From contig NC_008577.1 in assembly GCF_000203935.1 (NCBI RefSeq), positions 2,232,001 to 2,296,000 of the forward strand: 64,000 bases of DNA, in the 5' to 3' direction. A model generated the notes under the pieces. That model saw only the letters and a list, made by a program, of their open reading frames with translations, searched no databases and was not told the DNA's origin. The number at the start of each line of letters is the position of its first letter. The first letter of the stretch is position 1. The translations under genes and the position numbers were made by a program. Source of the DNA: Shewanella sp. ANA-3 (GTDB lineage: Bacteria > Pseudomonadota > Gammaproteobacteria > Enterobacterales > Shewanellaceae). This document shows positions 41,368 through 50,228 of the stretch, one piece after another.

Positions 41368-42138
41368 ATTTTCATTCCCTTTGTTATGCCGTGATGATCA
41401 GGAAGGTTTTCATCAAGGCTTATATTTATTTGCAACAGCCCTCCATAGCCGGAAAATTATCATTAACAACTTTAATATCAACTGCTTAATTGTTATTCAA
41501 TAGCTGCAACAGTGTTGCATTTGTAATATTTGAAAGGCTAATTAAGTGTGCTAAAAAATAAAGAATGGCGGTATGGCGTGCGAAAATAACTAGATGTATC
41601 TCAATGTAACTAAACATTGTCTTTACAATGTCAATTCTATTATTAAAGAGTCGAGGATAAGTAGTTTTAAATAATGTGATCTGTGTCAGGTGAGTGTTGA
41701 AGTTGCAAATTAAATAAGCGTTAGTAAGTGTTTAAAAATAAACCTTAAATAAGTCTTAAAAACATAATTTAACATTTTATTTTTGTCAGGGTTGTCAAAG
41801 TTCTACATTTCAAAACTCTCAGTTTTAAAATAGTCGCATTAATCGAGGGATTTGAAACATTCTGTCACGAACAAAGATAGGTTGTATTTGGAGGTGTTGA
41901 TATTGTGTCTAAACTAGTCGTTTTACTCTTAACCTGCTTAAATATTATCCGGTCAATTTACCGTTTCTAAAAAGGCTGTTTTATTACTCACGCCTTATCC
42001 TGATCTAGCGAGATGCAAAAGGTCGATAAATCAATTTGCTATCCTGTATAGTGAGCAGCATTGCGGCGATAAGATTCGAGGCTAGCGGATCGTCACGAGA
42101 GCGCTGCGCTGATGGCGGGCAAATAGAACGAGGTGAAT
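41368..42138. promoter_or_regulatory. 771-bp AT-rich divergent control region
   Basis: No supported gene on either strand. It separates the TonB receptor (minus) from the LysR gene (plus). Near the receptor end it has the 15-base palindrome at 41505-41519 with an extra half-site at 41431-41437, and a partial Fur-like match on the minus strand at 41452-41470 (12 of 19 positions). The middle, about 41520-41990, is very AT-rich. Confidence 0.5.
41505..41519. promoter_or_regulatory. Perfect palindrome, candidate operator of the TonB receptor gene
   Basis: TGCAACAGTGTTGCA is a perfect 15-base palindrome around a central G, 138 bases upstream of the receptor start. The half-site TGCAACA occurs again at 41431-41437, between the palindrome and the gene. 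The regulator is unknown; the LysR protein next door is one candidate. Confidence 0.5.
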
Positions 42139-43044
42139 GTGAGAATTAATGATCTTAGGCTGTTTTTGTTGGTTGTAGAGTTAGGCAGTTTTGCTGCCGC
42201 GGCCAGTTCGATTGGGATCCCGCGGGCTTCGGTCAGTCGCCGTATCGGTGAGTTAGAGGCGGATCTGGGGACTAAACTGTTTACCCGCACGACACGCCAA
42301 TTGTCGCTGACACCCACAGGCGAAAACTACCACCAGCAGTTGATGGAGATTATTCCAAGGCTCGAATCCCTCAATGAGTCGGTCAAAAATCAACGTAATA
42401 TGCCAACGGGATCGGTCAAGCTAGGTTTAGTTGGCGATGCCGATGTTGTGACCCATCATTTATTGCAGGACTTTTTAAAAAATTACCCTCTTATTACCTT
42501 AGAAACCCATGTAAGTAATCTCGGTTATCACGATATTTTAAATTATGGTTTGGATGCTTGTATTCATATTGGGAATATCAAAGATAATTCTTTTGTCGCT
42601 CGACCGTTAATGCGCGTATGTCGCAAATTATATGCAAGTCCTGATTATATTGCGGCCCATGGCATGCCAACATCACTGGATGATCTTAGTCAACATGCAT
42701 TAATGATCTATCGTTTACAAAATGGTGAATTAGAAGATCGTTGGAAATTTAATTTAGGTGAGTATCGAGTAAAAAGTCGACTGGTTTCTAACAGTAGCCA
42801 ATATATTCGTCATGCCATTTTAAGTGGTGCTGGGATCAGTTTATTATCCGAATTAAGTGTGGTTGAACACTTGCAATTGGGTAATTTGGTTGAAGTTTTA
42901 CCCGAATACGAGGTTTACGTTGACGATGCCTGGTTAGTCTATCCTAGCCGCAAAGGCATGACCTATGCGGCTCGGCTGCTGATCGATAGCTTAATTCATG
43001 AGGCGAGTAAGACACCGGATGTCACATTGTCACAAAATTCGTGA
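42139..43044 (+). CDS. LysR-family transcriptional regulator
   Basis: A LysR regulator of about 301 residues. The N-terminal winged helix (about 1-60) reads INDLRLFLLVVELGSFAAAA ... RRIGELEADLGTKLFTRTTR; the effector domain (about 90-295) begins TGSVKLGLVGDADVV. GAGGTGAA precedes the start; the GTG at 42139 has proper spacing, while the GTG at 42133 overlaps the ribosome site. It is 82 bases upstream of the RND operon on the same strand, and divergent from the TonB receptor, so it may control either. The effector is unknown. Confidence 0.93.
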   Translation: MRINDLRLFLLVVELGSFAAAASSIGIPRASVSRRIGELEADLGTKLFTRTTRQLSLTPTGENYHQQLMEIIPRLESLNESVKNQRNMPTGSVKLGLVGDADVVTHHLLQDFLKNYPLITLETHVSNLGYHDILNYGLDACIHIGNIKDNSFVARPLMRVCRKLYASPDYIAAHGMPTSLDDLSQHALMIYRLQNGELEDRWKFNLGEYRVKSRLVSNSSQYIRHAILSGAGISLLSELSVVEHLQLGNLVEVLPEYEVYVDDAWLVYPSRKGMTYAARLLIDSLIHEASKTPDVTLSQNS

Positions 43045-43126
43045 CATTGATGTACCTTTTTTGATTATTGTCCAATAAATTCACCTCCTTTACTCTGTGC
43101 CGCCTTAGTCCTAGTTACAGGAAATT

Positions 43127-44239
43127 GTGGTGAACAGAGTAAAACCAATCAAAATCGGAACGGGTTTGTGTTGTGCGGGCATTGTATTAGTGCTCGCAGG
43201 CTGTGGCAGCAGTGAAGACCAAACCCTCACAACCTCAAAACGTCCGTTAGTACAAGTGATGGAACTACCCGCACCTGTCACGGATAAAGGTTACAAGTTT
43301 AGCGGCGTGTTGGAGTCGGAGAATCGTGCGGATTTGTCCTTCCGAGTCCAAGGCGTACTCGCTGAATTGTTGGCCGAAGAAGGAGTTGAGGTTACCAAGG
43401 GACAAGTGATTGCAAGGCTCGATCCCCATGATTTTCAAGTCAGTGTTCTGGAGCTGACGGCTAAGTTGGATGAGGCGAAAACCGCCCATCAATTGGCAAA
43501 AATTGAACTGCAAAGGGTTAAAAGTGCGATTAATGATCGCGCGATTGCCAGCGTGAAGTTAGACCGTGCCGTGGCCGCCGAAGCGCGCGCGAAAGCGGGC
43601 GTCGAATTAGTCAGCCAGTCGCTGAAAAAAGCCCAGGACGCGCTGCGTTACACTGAGCTGACCTCGCCCTATGACGGCGTGGTGGGTAAAACCTTTGTCG
43701 ATCAGCATGAACAAGTCAATGTTGGCACCAAAATCCTAACCATTCATCGCCCCGAACGACTCAATGCGGTAGTGGATGTTCCCGAGAGCCAGATCTGGAA
43801 CCTAAAACTTGGCACCGAAGGCCAAGTGACTTGGTTTGAGGGTACTGAAGCTGTACCTGCAGTGGTTGCCAAAATCGCGTCAGTGCCCGATCGCCTAAAG
43901 CGCACCTATGAGGTGACCTTTAACCTAGCGCATGTTCCAAAACAGTTAGTCGCGGGCAAGGCGGTGAGTGTGGACGTCGCTCTACCTTATGCCAGTGATA
44001 AACCTATCTATTGTATTCCTGCCATGGCGGTTACGAGCCGCGAGAGTCAACTTTATGTCAATCGCGTCATTGCCGAGCATGTGAGTGCGACTCCCGTGGA
44101 ATCAGTGAGTCAGACCGACGATTCTTTATGCGTGACTGGCGGCTTAACCTCTGGTGAGTCAATCGTGATTGCAGGCGGCGCTTTTGTCGAAGAAGGCCAA
44201 GCCGTCACCATTTTGCATGGGGCGTCGGTTAAATCATGA
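43127..44239 (+). CDS. RND efflux periplasmic adaptor (lipoprotein)
   Basis: Membrane-fusion protein of 370 residues linking the RND pump to the outer-membrane factor. A lipoprotein signal ends in VLAGCGSSED (lipidation Cys near residue 25). The biotinyl-lipoyl part reads SGVLESENRADLSFRVQGVL and VTKGQVIARLDPHDF, split by a helical hairpin (about 105-170) and followed by SPYDGVVGKTFVDQHEQVNV and the beta-barrel domain. GTG start. It overlaps the pump gene by 4 bases. Substrates cannot be told; the class resembles adaptors for drugs or solvents. Confidence 0.92.
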   Translation: MVNRVKPIKIGTGLCCAGIVLVLAGCGSSEDQTLTTSKRPLVQVMELPAPVTDKGYKFSGVLESENRADLSFRVQGVLAELLAEEGVEVTKGQVIARLDPHDFQVSVLELTAKLDEAKTAHQLAKIELQRVKSAINDRAIASVKLDRAVAAEARAKAGVELVSQSLKKAQDALRYTELTSPYDGVVGKTFVDQHEQVNVGTKILTIHRPERLNAVVDVPESQIWNLKLGTEGQVTWFEGTEAVPAVVAKIASVPDRLKRTYEVTFNLAHVPKQLVAGKAVSVDVALPYASDKPIYCIPAMAVTSRESQLYVNRVIAEHVSATPVESVSQTDDSLCVTGGLTSGESIVIAGGAFVEEGQAVTILHGASVKS

Positions 44240-47200
44240 GTCTTTCAACCTTTGCGCTAAGGCAAAAAACCTTCGTTATTTTCTTCACTGTGCTGTCGAT
44301 CATCGCGGGGATTTATTCCTACTTCGACTTAGGCAAGCTGGAAGATCCGTCTTTTACCGTAAAAAGTGCGGTGATTGTGACCCTCTATCCCGGCGCGAAT
44401 GCCAAGGAAGTCGAGCAGTTGGTTACCGATAAAATTGAAACTAAGCTCGAGGAGATGGAATCCCTCTGGAAGTTACGTTCACTCTCCCGTCCGGGGAGTT
44501 CGATGATCTTTGTCGATCTGAAGGAAAAAGTGAACTCTGAGGCCTTGCCACAACAGTGGGATTTGATGCGCCGTAAAGTGGAAGACGTCAAATTAGAGCT
44601 GCCCGTACAGGCGCAAATCAGCATAGTTCAAGATGAATTCTCTGAAGTCTACGGCATGTTGTTCGCTGTCTATGGCGACAACATGGAAATGGCGGAATTG
44701 AAGGATCATGCGCGGGAATTACAGCGCCGCATTAAAGCCGTCGATGGGGTGAAAAAAGTTCAGCTGCACGGCATTAACGAGCAGGTGGTGAATATCCGTA
44801 TCTCCGAGGAGCGTTTGGCGGAAGCTAACCTCACCATGCTGCAATTGATTGAGCAGTTGCATAGCCAGAATATGCCGATTGTGGCGGGGGATTTTGATCT
44901 TGGCATCGAAAACCTACGCGTGGAGCAGGGCGATACCTTTAAGAGTATTGAGGATATTCGCAATCTCAGCATTCAGACTGGTTTAAATGGACTGCAATCG
45001 GCGGTGATCCGCTTAGGGGATATTGCCGATGTGACTATGGCGTATCAAGATCCTGCCTCAACACTCAGCCGCTATAACGGCCAACAGGCGATTACGTTGG
45101 CCGTCAGCCCTGTGAATGGCATAAACGTGGTCAGCATCGGCGATACCTTAAAGGCGGTGCTGGCTGATTATCAAGCCAAGTTACCAGATGGTGCGGGCAT
45201 TGGGGTGATTGCCTATCAACCGGAAGAAGTTCAAAAGTCGGTTAACAACTTTATCGTTAACTTGATTGAGAGTGTGGTGATTGTGGTTGTTGTGCTGCTG
45301 ATCTTTATGGGATGGCGCAGCGCCGCGATTGTGGGGGTGAGTCTGCTGCTCACTATTTTGTTCACCTTGATTTATATGAATCTAACCAGCGTCGATTTGC
45401 AGCGGGTGTCCCTTGGCTCCTTTGTATTAGCGCTAGGGATGCTGGTGGATAATGCCATTGTGATCGTCGATCTGTTCCAAGCCAAGATCAAGCAGGGCAT
45501 AGAGCGTACTCAGGCGGTTATCGACAGCATTAAAGAAATGGCCATGCCGCTCCTCGGTGCGACAGTGATTGCCGCTATGGGCACGGCACCCGTGCTGTTA
45601 TCACAAACCGACTCGGCGGAGTTTTCACTCTCGATTGTGCAGGTGTTGTGTAGCTCGCTGCTGCTCTCATGGATTATTGCCATGGTCGTCACCCCGCTGA
45701 TGTGTTGGTATTTCTTAGGAAAAACCAGCGAAGTCGATGCTGAAAATGCGAAACCGCCTTCTCGCTACACGCTGATGTATCAACAAGCGGTGGAGTGGGT
45801 TGTAGAAAACCCGAAGAAGACCATTCTCTTTACCGTGCCTTTACTGCTGGGCACCTTACTGGTCGCGCCGTTATTAAAAGTGAATTTTATGCCGTCGTCC
45901 GATCGTGCCATCGTGTTCCTCGATTATTGGCTGCCCAATGGTGGGCGTATCGAGCAGACCTCGACGGATATGCGTAAGGTCGAGCATTGGTTACTGGCGC
46001 AACCTGAGGTGGCAAGTATCTCCAGTTATGTGGGCGAGAGTGCACCGCGGTTCTCGGTCACGGTCGAGCCTGAGCCTTTGGATGCGAGCTATGGCCAGAT
46101 CCTCATCAATATGCGCAGTTTCGATGATATCGACACCTTAGTGCAGCGTGGCGATGCCTGGTTAGCCAAGGAATTTCCCTATGCAGAGCCGAGATTTAGG
46201 GAGTTAAAGCTGGCGACTAAGGATAAATATTCGATTGAAGCGCGTTTTATCGGGCAGGATCCCAAGGTGCTGCATAGCTTAGCCAACCAGGCTAAGGACA
46301 TCATGCGCCAACATCCGAACTTAAAATACGTTCGCGATGACTGGCGACAAGAGAGCAAAGTCATGACGCCACAGGTGGATATGCATGCCGCCCGTTTAGC
46401 TGGCGTGACACGCACCGATATTGCCAATGCCATCAATCGTGTCACCGAAGGCACCCATGTTGGCACTATGCGACACGGTGACGATTTGATCCCGATTAAA
46501 TTGCGTAGCGCCGATGCCTCTTTGGAACATTTTGAACATATTCCCGTGCGTTCATTACTCGGCACACACAGCGTACCTATGGGGCAAGTGGTTGAGAGTA
46601 TTGAGATTAAAGGTGAAGAAAGCATGGTGTGGCGTCGCAACCGCTTACCTGCGATCACCGCTCAAGCGGGCGTGAGTGGCGATACCGCATCGAACGTACG
46701 CCAGAGCATTGCGGCGGATATCGAGGCGATTGCGCTGCCCGATGGTTATCGGATGGAATGGGGCGGTGAATACTACGATGAGCAGCGCTCGATTGACGAC
46801 TTGATGCAGCAGAATCCTAAGGCAACCCTGTTGATGGTGATTATTTTGGTGGCGATGTTTAACGCCTTCCGTCAACCGCTGATCATTATGATTACTCTGC
46901 CATTGGCGGCGATAGGCATTGTCTGGAGTTTACTGTTATTGGACAAACCCTTCGGCTTTATGGCGATCGTCGGCATGATCTGTCTGTCGGGAATGATCAT
47001 CAAAAATGGCATTGTGCTAATGGATCAGATTGAACTCGAACGCCGCAATGGCCGCAGAATTGCCGAGGCGATTAAGGCGGCGACGCTCAACCGCACTATG
47101 GCAATTTCGATGGCGGCCCTGACGACGGCGCTGGGGATGATCCCCTTGTTAACCGACAGACTGTTTGACCAAATGGCCGCGACCATTATTGGTGGTTTGA

Positions 47201-47343
47201 CCGCTGCGTCTGTGCTGTCTTTGTTTGTGATGCCTGCCTTGTATCGACTCTTTTATCGTCGAGAAGAGCGTGAGGAAGATGCATTACTCGATGCACAAAC
47301 GGACAACACTCCATCGGTTATTAGCAGTGCCAAAGGGGCCTAA
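44236..47343 (+). CDS. RND efflux pump permease
   Basis: Proton-driven inner-membrane pump of the AcrB/HAE-1-like superfamily, 1035 residues, with twelve membrane helices and two large periplasmic loops. Helix 1 is near FVIFFTVLSIIAGIYSYFDL; the helix 4 proton-relay motif is LGMLVDNAIVIVDLFQAKI. Conserved loops include ELKDHARELQRRIKAVDGVK. The gene order adaptor-pump-outer-membrane factor, with 4-base and 2-base spacing, shows a full tripartite system. Compared with AcrB the sequence is closer to VexF/MdtB-like or AcrB/D/F relatives; the substrate is not known. Confidence 0.94.
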   Translation: MSLSTFALRQKTFVIFFTVLSIIAGIYSYFDLGKLEDPSFTVKSAVIVTLYPGANAKEVEQLVTDKIETKLEEMESLWKLRSLSRPGSSMIFVDLKEKVNSEALPQQWDLMRRKVEDVKLELPVQAQISIVQDEFSEVYGMLFAVYGDNMEMAELKDHARELQRRIKAVDGVKKVQLHGINEQVVNIRISEERLAEANLTMLQLIEQLHSQNMPIVAGDFDLGIENLRVEQGDTFKSIEDIRNLSIQTGLNGLQSAVIRLGDIADVTMAYQDPASTLSRYNGQQAITLAVSPVNGINVVSIGDTLKAVLADYQAKLPDGAGIGVIAYQPEEVQKSVNNFIVNLIESVVIVVVVLLIFMGWRSAAIVGVSLLLTILFTLIYMNLTSVDLQRVSLGSFVLALGMLVDNAIVIVDLFQAKIKQGIERTQAVIDSIKEMAMPLLGATVIAAMGTAPVLLSQTDSAEFSLSIVQVLCSSLLLSWIIAMVVTPLMCWYFLGKTSEVDAENAKPPSRYTLMYQQAVEWVVENPKKTILFTVPLLLGTLLVAPLLKVNFMPSSDRAIVFLDYWLPNGGRIEQTSTDMRKVEHWLLAQPEVASISSYVGESAPRFSVTVEPEPLDASYGQILINMRSFDDIDTLVQRGDAWLAKEFPYAEPRFRELKLATKDKYSIEARFIGQDPKVLHSLANQAKDIMRQHPNLKYVRDDWRQESKVMTPQVDMHAARLAGVTRTDIANAINRVTEGTHVGTMRHGDDLIPIKLRSADASLEHFEHIPVRSLLGTHSVPMGQVVESIEIKGEESMVWRRNRLPAITAQAGVSGDTASNVRQSIAADIEAIALPDGYRMEWGGEYYDEQRSIDDLMQQNPKATLLMVIILVAMFNAFRQPLIIMITLPLAAIGIVWSLLLLDKPFGFMAIVGMICLSGMIIKNGIVLMDQIELERRNGRRIAEAIKAATLNRTMAISMAALTTALGMIPLLTDRLFDQMAATIIGGLTAASVLSLFVMPALYRLFYRREEREEDALLDAQTDNTPSVISSAKGA

Positions 47344-47345
47344 AC

Positions 47346-48815
47346 ATGAATAAACATCTATTAATGGCCTTTACGGCAATGAGCTTGCTTGGCGGATGCA
47401 GTATGTCCCCTGATTACACACCGCCAAAGGTGAAAGTCAGTGAGCTGTATTTAAATGCGGCGACTGAGGGCGTGAGCCAAGAGGCCTTGGCTTACCAAGC
47501 TTGGTGGCGTCAGTTTAACGATCCTCAGCTCAATGCGCTGGTGGCAAAGGCGCAGCAGCAAAATATAAGTCTGCAGATCGCCAGTGAGCGTGTGCGCGCC
47601 GCACGGGCCTATCAGGCGGCGGTGTCATCGTTAAAAGTGCCGACCGTTTCGGTGGGCGCGGGGTACCTCGATATGCGCATCAGTGAAAACGATCCGCTGA
47701 TGGGCAGTGCGGTTGGAGGCATAGAACTACCCGCTGGCTTGGGTGGCGGCAACCTTAAGTTGATGAATCGTGACCCGAACAGTACAACCGTGGGCGCGAG
47801 CATTGCTTGGGAGGCGGATTTGTTTGGCCGAATAGCGAGTTTAACTCAGGCCGCAGAAATCCGCGCCGAGCAGGCGCAATTGTACCGCGCTAATCTGACC
47901 ACCCTAATAACGGCGGAGGTTATCGATAACTATCTGCAATACCGTGGTACGCAGGAGCGGATGGCGATTGCAAGGCAAAACATTGCCGAACAAGCCGAAG
48001 TCTTGGCCTTGGTGGAATCCTTGGAGCGCAATGGTTATGGCTCGCCGCTGGATGTCGCTAATGCCAAGGCGGCGCTTGCCGCCAGCGAGGCCATGTTACC
48101 CATGTTAAGTTCGGCCGAGCAGGCGCATTTGCATCGACTGGCGATTTTGCTCGGGGAAAGCCTCAAGGAGACGTCAGGACGGTTAAGCGCCGCGGCGTTA
48201 CCCGCAATGACGGAGTTAATCCCAACGGGCGTACCTTCAGAGTTACTGACACGCCGTTTAGATATTGCCATTGCCGAGCGTGAAATGGCCGCTAAAAACC
48301 AAGAGCTTGGGGCGGCGATTGCGGCTAAGTATCCGAGCTTTTTCTTAACGGGGGCACCGGGATTATCGGCCGATCATATTGACGATCTCTTCTCATCGGA
48401 TTCGCTTACTTGGGCTTTAGGCGCGGGCGTGAGCTGGAATGTCTTCGATGGTGGCCGCACTCAAGCCATGGTGGAAATACAGGAAGCGGGTTTTAAAACT
48501 GCGGCGCTTAGCTACCAGCAGACGGTGAATAACGCCATCAATGAAGTCGAAACCGTGCTAAAGCATTATGGCAATAATCAGCAATATCATCGCTTTATTG
48601 CAAAGGCAGAGGCGCAATCTGAGGTTGCGGTACAAAAAGCGACTTCGCTGTATCGCGCCGGTTTAGAAAATCACTTGAGCGTGTTAACTGCGCAGAATGT
48701 GAAAAACAATATGCAGGATGCGGAAGTGTTAGCCCGCCTACAAACGGCATCGAGTGTGGTGTCGCTTTATAAGGCATTGGGCGGCGACTGGACTCTGGCA
48801 AACACCGCGGATTAA
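47346..48815 (+). CDS. RND outer-membrane factor (NodT/OprM-type lipoprotein)
   Basis: TolC-like outer-membrane channel of 489 residues, the third part of the efflux system. Lipoprotein signal (MSLLGGCSMSPDYTPP), then the two OEP repeats; typical blocks are YQAWWRQFNDPQLNALVAKA near the start, WEADLFGRI in the first half and SWNVFDGGRTQAMVEIQEAG in the second. It starts 2 bases after the pump stop. No key part is missing. Confidence 0.93.
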   Translation: MNKHLLMAFTAMSLLGGCSMSPDYTPPKVKVSELYLNAATEGVSQEALAYQAWWRQFNDPQLNALVAKAQQQNISLQIASERVRAARAYQAAVSSLKVPTVSVGAGYLDMRISENDPLMGSAVGGIELPAGLGGGNLKLMNRDPNSTTVGASIAWEADLFGRIASLTQAAEIRAEQAQLYRANLTTLITAEVIDNYLQYRGTQERMAIARQNIAEQAEVLALVESLERNGYGSPLDVANAKAALAASEAMLPMLSSAEQAHLHRLAILLGESLKETSGRLSAAALPAMTELIPTGVPSELLTRRLDIAIAEREMAAKNQELGAAIAAKYPSFFLTGAPGLSADHIDDLFSSDSLTWALGAGVSWNVFDGGRTQAMVEIQEAGFKTAALSYQQTVNNAINEVETVLKHYGNNQQYHRFIAKAEAQSEVAVQKATSLYRAGLENHLSVLTAQNVKNNMQDAEVLARLQTASSVVSLYKALGGDWTLANTAD

Positions 48816-48934
48816 AGATTGTATGAGGGGGCTCTTGCCGTTAGGTGGTACTACAGCGGCAGGGGCGCCTGATTTCATGACGATTATTCGTTGCTAATAA
48901 TCCTCTTTAATCGTGACTAGAGTGAGGAGTTGCC

Positions 48935-50218
48935 GTGTCACAGAACATTTATTCCCGCCATGATGGCGTGTTACAGGCCTGTGAGGAGTGTGGTTTAGTC
49001 ACGCCTTACACCGAGCCGAAGCCTGGCTATCGTGCCCATTGCCCAAGATGTCAGCATGGATTGCAGTCTGTGTTGGCCACTCCCTTTCAGCCGATTTGGG
49101 CCTATGGGGCCGCGACTTTAATCATGCTAGGACTGAGTCTGGGGTTCCCTTTCTTATCCTTTAGCGTGCAGGGCTTATCCCAAAAGGCGAGTCTGTGGTC
49201 GGCGCTGATCAGTATGCACTATGCCAGTAACAGTCTGTTGGCCTTGGTGATCTTACTGTGTGTGGTGATCTTGCCACTGATTTATATCAGTTTTTCAATG
49301 CTGATTTATCGACAGGCCTATTTAGTCCAGCAAGGGAGAACGATTGAACTGAGCTGGCTTAAACGCGCTAGCAAGTGGGTATTTCGTTTTGAGTCTTGGT
49401 TGATGGCGGATGTGTTCCTTGTGGGTATCTTAGTCGCCATGGTGAAAATTCTGTCGCTGGCAGAAGTCGGCTTTGGACCGTCTTTCTGGGCGTTTTGCAT
49501 TTATACCTTGCTGCTAGTGAAGTTTGTCAGCCTAGTCGACAGCTCATGGGTATGGGATAAATTAACGCCGAGAGTCGCAACGCCGTACGTGAGTGTGGGT
49601 GAGTCGCACCTGCAACAGAATCATGGCGTTTGCCCTATTTGTGGTCAGTTAAATGCCATCGATGCGACTGAATGCAGCCGCTGCGCGGGCGCTGTGCACA
49701 AGTACTTACCCGCAAACAGCATGCAAGCCGCGTGGGCATTTTTGCTGGCGGCAACGGTGTTTTATATTCCGGCAAACTTCTATCCGATTATGTACACCAC
49801 TAGTGTGGGCCAAACCGAGGCATCAACCATTATCAGTGGTGTCGTGCTGCTATGGCATTTGGGCTCTTACCCTGTGGCCTCAATTATCTTCTTCGCCAGC
49901 ATAGTGATCCCCACGGCCAAAATCGCTTCTCTAGCGTATTTGTTCCGCCAAGCGGGTAAAGCTCACTCATCAGACCAAGCCATTAAAAATCAACAGCTAT
50001 ACCGAGTGACTGAATTTATTGGTCGTTGGTCGATGATTGATATTTTTGTGGTGGCCTTACTCACGGCACTGGTACAGCTCGATGAACTAATGGCGATTAA
50101 ACCCGGCCCAGCGGCACTGTCCTTTGCCATGGTGGTGATCTTAACCATGCTGTCAGCAATCGCCTTTGATTCTCGCGTGCTGTGGCGACAATCCAGCACC
50201 ACCAACTGCGAAAAATGA
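48935..50218 (+). CDS. pqiA: Paraquat-inducible protein A (PqiA), inner-membrane part of the Pqi system
   Basis: Inner-membrane protein of 427 residues in the PqiABC lipid-transport system. It has two repeats, each with a zinc-ribbon-like pair of CxxC motifs followed by four membrane helices: first CEECG and CPRCQ near residues 16-41, second CPICGQLNAIDATECSRC near 235. GTG start behind GTGAGGAG. It is followed by pqiB after 10 bases. In E. coli the operon is induced by superoxide. Confidence 0.95.
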   Translation: MSQNIYSRHDGVLQACEECGLVTPYTEPKPGYRAHCPRCQHGLQSVLATPFQPIWAYGAATLIMLGLSLGFPFLSFSVQGLSQKASLWSALISMHYASNSLLALVILLCVVILPLIYISFSMLIYRQAYLVQQGRTIELSWLKRASKWVFRFESWLMADVFLVGILVAMVKILSLAEVGFGPSFWAFCIYTLLLVKFVSLVDSSWVWDKLTPRVATPYVSVGESHLQQNHGVCPICGQLNAIDATECSRCAGAVHKYLPANSMQAAWAFLLAATVFYIPANFYPIMYTTSVGQTEASTIISGVVLLWHLGSYPVASIIFFASIVIPTAKIASLAYLFRQAGKAHSSDQAIKNQQLYRVTEFIGRWSMIDIFVVALLTALVQLDELMAIKPGPAALSFAMVVILTMLSAIAFDSRVLWRQSSTTNCEK

Positions 50219-50228
50219 CCCATTTAAT

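Noticed and set aside
41452..41470. Fur box upstream of the TonB receptor
   Set aside because: Only 12 of 19 consensus positions match, and the AT-rich context makes this likely by chance; kept only as a note.
40895..41503. A 202-codon plus-strand frame
   Set aside because: It runs antisense to the N-terminal part of the TonB receptor and into its promoter region; the minus-strand protein has clear plug-domain motifs.
46179..46658. A 159-codon minus-strand frame
   Set aside because: Antisense to the RND pump, with no family features.
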